A stretch of DNA of 36,568 nt from assembly GCA_944322585.1 (NCBI GenBank), contig CALUPB010000025.1:1-36568 (forward strand), given 5' to 3'. Both the position numbers and the translations under genes were made by a program. The notes beneath the pieces were generated by a model. That model had not been told where the DNA came from, made no database searches, and saw only the letters and a list, made by a program, of their open reading frames with translations. Each line of letters opens with the position of its first letter. Positions within the stretch are counted from its first letter, which is position 1. The stretch is from an uncultured Bacteroidales bacterium. GTDB lineage: Bacteria > Bacteroidota > Bacteroidia > Bacteroidales > UBA932. Positions 33,388 to 36,568 of this stretch are shown piece by piece.

Positions 33388-33475
33388 CGAGTCTCAATTG
33401 ACTTGCAACTGAGACTCGGTTTAATCTTGTTTATAGTGCAGTTGGGCGCTACTGGGCTTCCCAAATACACTTTCG
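33388..33475 (-). ncRNA. Candidate small structured RNA downstream of the Abi gene (RNA antitoxin/guide-like)
   Basis: On the minus strand a complete promoter (33481-33512) would start an RNA near 33475. The RNA folds into two hairpins. Hairpin 1 (33435-33471) is AGTG..TTGGG paired with CCCAA..CACT across an internal loop. Hairpin 2 (33388-33418) is CGAGTCTCAGTTG paired with CAATTGAGACTCG around CAAGT, 13 pairs with one G-U. That G-U is a true pair only on this strand (an A-C mismatch on the other), supporting minus-strand transcription. No reading frame of note crosses it. It begins about 50 bases after the abi stop, on the same strand. Non-coding RNAs are known near AbiF-type genes; homology here is inferred, not tested. 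The 3' end is uncertain. Confidence 0.6.
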
Positions 33476-33480
33476 TCCTG

Positions 33481-33512
33481 CAAAGGTACGATTTTTTTTG
33501 TCAAATAGCAAT
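33481..33512 (-). promoter_or_regulatory. Promoter of the candidate ncRNA (ATTG, N20, TACCTTTG)
   Basis: On the minus strand ATTG (33512-33509), 20 bases, then TACCTTTG (33488-33481): a full Bacteroidetes-type promoter. It begins 13 bases after the abi stop codon and points away from abi into a region with no protein gene on that strand, so its product is an RNA. Confidence 0.7.
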
Positions 33513-33525
33513 ATCTCGCAAATTT

Positions 33526-34452
33526 TTATTTAGACTGACTTCCCGGCAGAATTATACCGGTCAGCCTTTCGATGAGAGATTGTAACGCTGGAGATTGCGA
33601 ATAGAGTAACCTGGTTGCCTTATATATTTCATTCCACATATCTTTTGCCCGATTTACAGAAACTTTTTTTAGGAGGAAATCGATCACACGCAATGCTCCA
33701 TGGAATGTCTGATGTGTGTTTGCAGGAAAAGACGGGCACGCGACTCCTGACCTGATACCAGATGTCAGGGTCAATTCATAAAGGACATTGCCGTGCGCAC
33801 AAGCATTTCTTACTTCTCGGACCGCCATCATATATGTCTTGAAAGTAGCCGTTGCAGGTTCTCCGAAGTGATTGCTGATTATCTTTTTGTCCGCATCCAA
33901 CAATAGACTGTCGTATAGTACTTCTATATTCCCAAGTGTCATATACTCCATTGTTTTCCATGCTGGAGCATAGTGCCCTGTGTATTTCTGGTGGTGCCTT
34001 TTGATAGGATTCCTTTTTTTGATAGAATCATAAGCCATTGTTTGAAAGTCTGAAATGAATTTGGAAGAAACAACGGTTGGATTGACAAACCAGGTCGGGT
34101 CACTAATGTACTTGTTTGACAGTTCATAAATAACAGTAGTTCTGATAGCTACTTCTATTCTTGATAAATATCTGTTAAGTAGATTTCTAAGATCCAAGTC
34201 GAAATAATATAAAGCAACTGCATCTTCAATTTTTGTACCTGGTTTGACTTGATGTCTACGACTGGAATTCAGTTTGGGATAAGTTATTTCAAATGGGTGC
34301 AAGTAGAATCCAAGTCTGTAGTATCCAATGTCGGAAAGGTATTCTTTTGCTTTTTCTTCATCTGAAATGAGAACGCCTCGTTTTTTCAGGAGCTTTAATT
34401 GGTCATCATATGTTGTTGCTCGCTTTGCGTATGCTACTTTTCTTTTTGACAT
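33526..34452 (-). CDS. Abi_2 family (AbiD/AbiF-like) abortive-infection HEPN protein
   Basis: A 308-residue protein. The N terminus TTYDDQLKLLKKRGVLISDEEKAKEYLSDIGYYRLGFY and the FDLDLRNLLNRYLSRIEVAIRT helix are diagnostic of the Abi_2 family (PF07751). RNACAH (Arg215 to His220) is an R-x4-H HEPN ribonuclease motif, so a dimer would form one composite RNase site. AbiD/AbiF proteins stop phage growth by disabling the host, presumably through RNA cleavage. I chose ATG 34452 over the longer frame (to 34545) because a TAACTTTG box at 34476-34483 lies inside the extension. A structured RNA unit follows on the same strand. It sits at the edge of a mobilisable island. Confidence 0.92.
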   Translation of the reverse strand: MSKRKVAYAKRATTYDDQLKLLKKRGVLISDEEKAKEYLSDIGYYRLGFYLHPFEITYPKLNSSRRHQVKPGTKIEDAVALYYFDLDLRNLLNRYLSRIEVAIRTTVIYELSNKYISDPTWFVNPTVVSSKFISDFQTMAYDSIKKRNPIKRHHQKYTGHYAPAWKTMEYMTLGNIEVLYDSLLLDADKKIISNHFGEPATATFKTYMMAVREVRNACAHGNVLYELTLTSGIRSGVACPSFPANTHQTFHGALRVIDFLLKKVSVNRAKDMWNEIYKATRLLYSQSPALQSLIERLTGIILPGSQSK

Positions 34453-34475
34453 TCTTGATTCAATTTTAATAATTG

Positions 34476-34483
34476 CAAAGTTA
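34476..34483 (-). promoter_or_regulatory. -7 box TAACTTTG for the Abi gene
   Basis: A TAnnTTTG match on the minus strand, 23 bases before the ATG at 34452. The -33 region is AT-rich without an exact TTTG. It supports the shorter start. Confidence 0.5.
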
Positions 34484-34594
34484 GATATATATTTTGTCAT
34501 AAATGAAGGCATTTTGACAAATCTTTTCTCTTGTAATGCTCCCATATGTCCTAACTGACAACATTATTCTATGTAGATTGTAGACAAATCCAGC

Positions 34595-36496
34595 CTATTC
34601 CATCAGTCGTTGGGTCTCGGCTTTGATCAGATTGACGATATCCTGTTTGATTTTAAGATAATTCTGCTCGACGGCAGTCTTATAGTCGGTATTTTCAAAA
34701 ACGGTGATTTCCGGAATTTCATCCCATTTTGCGACCTTTTCTGTAAACTTAGCTGTGTCAATGTCTATTGTGCCTGCAAAGAACTTCTGGTCAATCCTGT
34801 GTCCGTGACTGTCGGCTACTTTCCCGACAAACTCTCCCTGTGAAAGAGTTTCAATACGGTTTACTGGCATAACATCCTGCATCTGCATCGATATTGAGAA
34901 TGTCTCCGAATCCGTGCTTTCCGATTGCGAATGTTGTTTTTTCCAATCTTTCCCGAATGACCGGGAAACTTCCTCGGCAGTCCTGCCGTTTACCTGGCCA
35001 CACAGAAGATTTCCGACAGTGTTGAAAATCACATTGGCTTCCCGTTCCCCATAGTCTCTTATTAATTGGGACTTGTCCTGTGCTCCGAGTACAATGCCGA
35101 CCTTATTGCTCCTTGCCGTTGCAATCAGATTGTCCAGACCCTTTATGAAGATGGTCGGGACCTCATCCAAAAGCACACCGCAATGCCTTTTCCCTTTTTC
35201 ATTGATTATTTTGAACATCCTTGCTGTAAGGACAGCGAGAGTTGTGCCGTATATGCTTTGCCTTTTAGGGTCATTCCCTATGCAGACAATCTTCGGCTCT
35301 TCAGGATTGTTTATGTCCAGATCAAAATCATTGGCCGACAGAATCCAATACAATGCCGGTGAAATAAATTTGTTCAATGGTATTTGGGCCGATGCAATCT
35401 GGCCCTGAAGCTGCTCCTGGGCTCCTCCGCTCAAAGCATTCACAAAAGGCTTTATCTTTACTTCCAGTTCCGGATAAGAATGCAATATCTTGAAAATCGT
35501 CTTGTAATCCTGTCCCATAAGTTCTATCACATGGGGCAGTGTGCAGTATTTTCCGTCCTGGTATATACGTAGAAACCACATCAGCATATCAATATAGCTT
35601 TTGGCGGACATAGAGAAGAAGTCCTCCCGCTCGACCGCATTTTTATTGATATTCAGCATTATGACCTCGGCTATTTCAGTAGTGTCCGCAGGGTCTGTAA
35701 GATATTTTGGCGATAAAGGATTGCACCTGTTGCTGTACCTCGGGTCATTGAAATTAATTACATATAACTTGGGCTTGACATCATAGCTGCCTATGTTCGC
35801 TTTCAGTTCATTGTATGCAACTCTCGTCAAGTCCGGAAACTTGTAGTCATATACAAACATAGCATACCCCTTTTTGACCATTTGCTCGATTACCGGATTA
35901 TATACTGAAAAAGATTTTCCGGCACCAGGTGTGCCGAGAACAATGGTCGCCCTAAACACATTGATGTTAATCCAGCCGTGACGAAGTCGTCCCTTATACT
36001 GATATGTAGTGGGCAGGTTGATGAAATATCTGTCTTTTACGGGAGTCTCACATTGTCTGAATGTGTCTCTTTCATCATCGTTGCCTATGTCCATTCCGTG
36101 CAGCTTTCTTCCTGTCAGAGCAAAAGCATAGGCGGATATAAACAGACCTGACAATGATGTCAGGCAATACTGCAGGTCTCCATAATATGGAAGAAGAAAG
36201 AGAGCGATTCCGATAAGCCCAATGACACATATGCTTGCGTATGAAATCTTTGTGCAGTGTCCTGTCTTTGCCAGCATTGGCAGACATACGATAAGAAAAG
36301 AAATAGACTTGACGGTATAACTGTCGGACAGAAGCCCATCTGACCGTATTCCTGCAATTATCGTATCTATGTATATGTGTGTGAATCCGAGTTGCCTGAA
36401 CAATCCATAGCATCTGTAGTATATCTCGATAGCGAGAACCGATATTCCTACGATTGTGGCAACAGCGTAATACTTGTCGTATTCCTGGACCCTCAT
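34595..36496 (-). CDS. VirD4/TraG-type conjugative coupling protein (MobC-like)
   Basis: A 633-residue type IV coupling ATPase that links the relaxase-DNA complex to a secretion channel. The N terminus has up to four membrane helices (about 12-28, 64-76, 88-104 and 112-128), followed by a VirD4-type ATPase: Walker A GTPGAGKS (188-195) and Walker B VLLDE (441-445). GAQDKSQLIRDYGE is a typical downstream motif. It resembles Bacteroidetes MobC/TraG proteins encoded after a relaxase. The ribosome site AAGGAG lies before the ATG. Without its own mating-pair genes in view, the element could be either self-transmissible or only mobilisable. Confidence 0.93.
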   Translation of the reverse strand: MRVQEYDKYYAVATIVGISVLAIEIYYRCYGLFRQLGFTHIYIDTIIAGIRSDGLLSDSYTVKSISFLIVCLPMLAKTGHCTKISYASICVIGLIGIALFLLPYYGDLQYCLTSLSGLFISAYAFALTGRKLHGMDIGNDDERDTFRQCETPVKDRYFINLPTTYQYKGRLRHGWININVFRATIVLGTPGAGKSFSVYNPVIEQMVKKGYAMFVYDYKFPDLTRVAYNELKANIGSYDVKPKLYVINFNDPRYSNRCNPLSPKYLTDPADTTEIAEVIMLNINKNAVEREDFFSMSAKSYIDMLMWFLRIYQDGKYCTLPHVIELMGQDYKTIFKILHSYPELEVKIKPFVNALSGGAQEQLQGQIASAQIPLNKFISPALYWILSANDFDLDINNPEEPKIVCIGNDPKRQSIYGTTLAVLTARMFKIINEKGKRHCGVLLDEVPTIFIKGLDNLIATARSNKVGIVLGAQDKSQLIRDYGEREANVIFNTVGNLLCGQVNGRTAEEVSRSFGKDWKKQHSQSESTDSETFSISMQMQDVMPVNRIETLSQGEFVGKVADSHGHRIDQKFFAGTIDIDTAKFTEKVAKWDEIPEITVFENTDYKTAVEQNYLKIKQDIVNLIKAETQRLME

Positions 36497-36498
36497 AT

Positions 36499-36568
36499 TT
36501 ATCTTCTCCTTCTGATCCGGTTCTTCTTCTTATTATTGTCATCATTGAAGCGGTCATCCTTTTCGAGA
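36499..36568 (-). CDS. C-terminal tail of a probable relaxase/mobilisation protein (partial)
   Basis: The last 22 codons of a gene that continues beyond the right end, ending TAA at 36499-36501, two bases before the coupling-protein ATG. The tail is Asp/Asn- then Lys/Arg-rich (DDNNKKKNRIRRRR). A relaxase gene directly before the coupling protein and a basic C terminus are usual in Bacteroidetes mobilisation loci. The identification rests on position and composition only. Confidence 0.4.
   Translation of the reverse strand, partial: LEKDDRFNDDNNKKKNRIRRRR

Noticed and set aside
33388-33418. CRISPR direct repeat of an HEPN (Cas13-type) system
   Set aside because: Single copy with no spacer-repeat pattern; the neighbouring protein is a 308-residue Abi_2 protein with one HEPN motif, not Cas13.
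36075-36557. Minus-strand frame of 160 codons at the right end
   Set aside because: It overlaps the start of the coupling-protein gene in another frame; the coupling protein has a clear ribosome site and domains, and the relaxase tail fits the third frame better.
1-36568. tRNA or rRNA genes
   Set aside because: I looked in the intergenic gaps, especially around the integrase and the rsgA junction, and saw no cloverleaf or rRNA sequence.

Overview
The window reads as a Bacteroidales chromosome (phylum Bacteroidota). Many intergenic regions carry the Bacteroidetes promoter signature (-7 TAnnTTTG, several with a -33 TTG/TTTG 19 to 20 bases upstream). The gene set also fits: NADP-type glutamate dehydrogenase, OmpA-like porin, Tat-exported Gfo/Idh/MocA oxidoreductase with a DUF1080 protein, a conserved DUF2795-type small acidic protein, and Bacteroidetes-type integrases and mobilisation genes. 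The family or genus cannot be fixed from this sequence alone.

Bases 1 to about 22,350 look like core chromosome of moderate GC. In order they hold: the tail of an Fe-S aldo/keto reductase-like protein, a membrane protein, a MATE exporter (-), gdhA (-), an OmpA-family protein, a DUF1080 plus Gfo/Idh/MocA pair (probable 3-keto-glycoside chemistry), agmatine deiminase, N-carbamoylputrescine amidase and purT, a HAD hydrolase (-), an acyl-CoA synthetase, a duplicated beta-barrel/lipoprotein module, a repeat-bearing gap, htpG, a MITE-like element, folE (-) and the DUF2795 gene.

Bases ~22,350 to 29,812 are AT-richer accessory DNA. They hold a tyrosine integrase with a candidate operator, an AbrB/PIN toxin-antitoxin pair, two regulators, a Toprim primase-like protein, an ArdC-like anti-restriction protein, and a second integrase cut off by an IS4-type element. 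The IS transposase is dead (two in-frame amber codons and a one-base deletion) and I see no target duplication.

Bases 29,871 to ~33,320 hold a 1031-residue DUF4236 / two-helix / FtsK-gamma / TerB-like / AAA+ protein overlapping by 4 bases the start of rsgA. rsgA breaks off after about 119 codons at an abrupt change to AT-rich sequence, the likely edge of a second island that runs off the right end.

That island starts with the most interesting locus. An Abi_2 (AbiD/AbiF-like) HEPN protein is followed on the same strand by a compact, apparently non-coding transcription unit: a good Bacteroidetes promoter and two hairpins in about 90 bases. I infer an RNA-regulated abortive-infection or toxin-antitoxin module. 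Behind it are a VirD4/TraG-type coupling protein and the basic tail of a probable relaxase, so the defence module sits at the edge of a mobilisable element.
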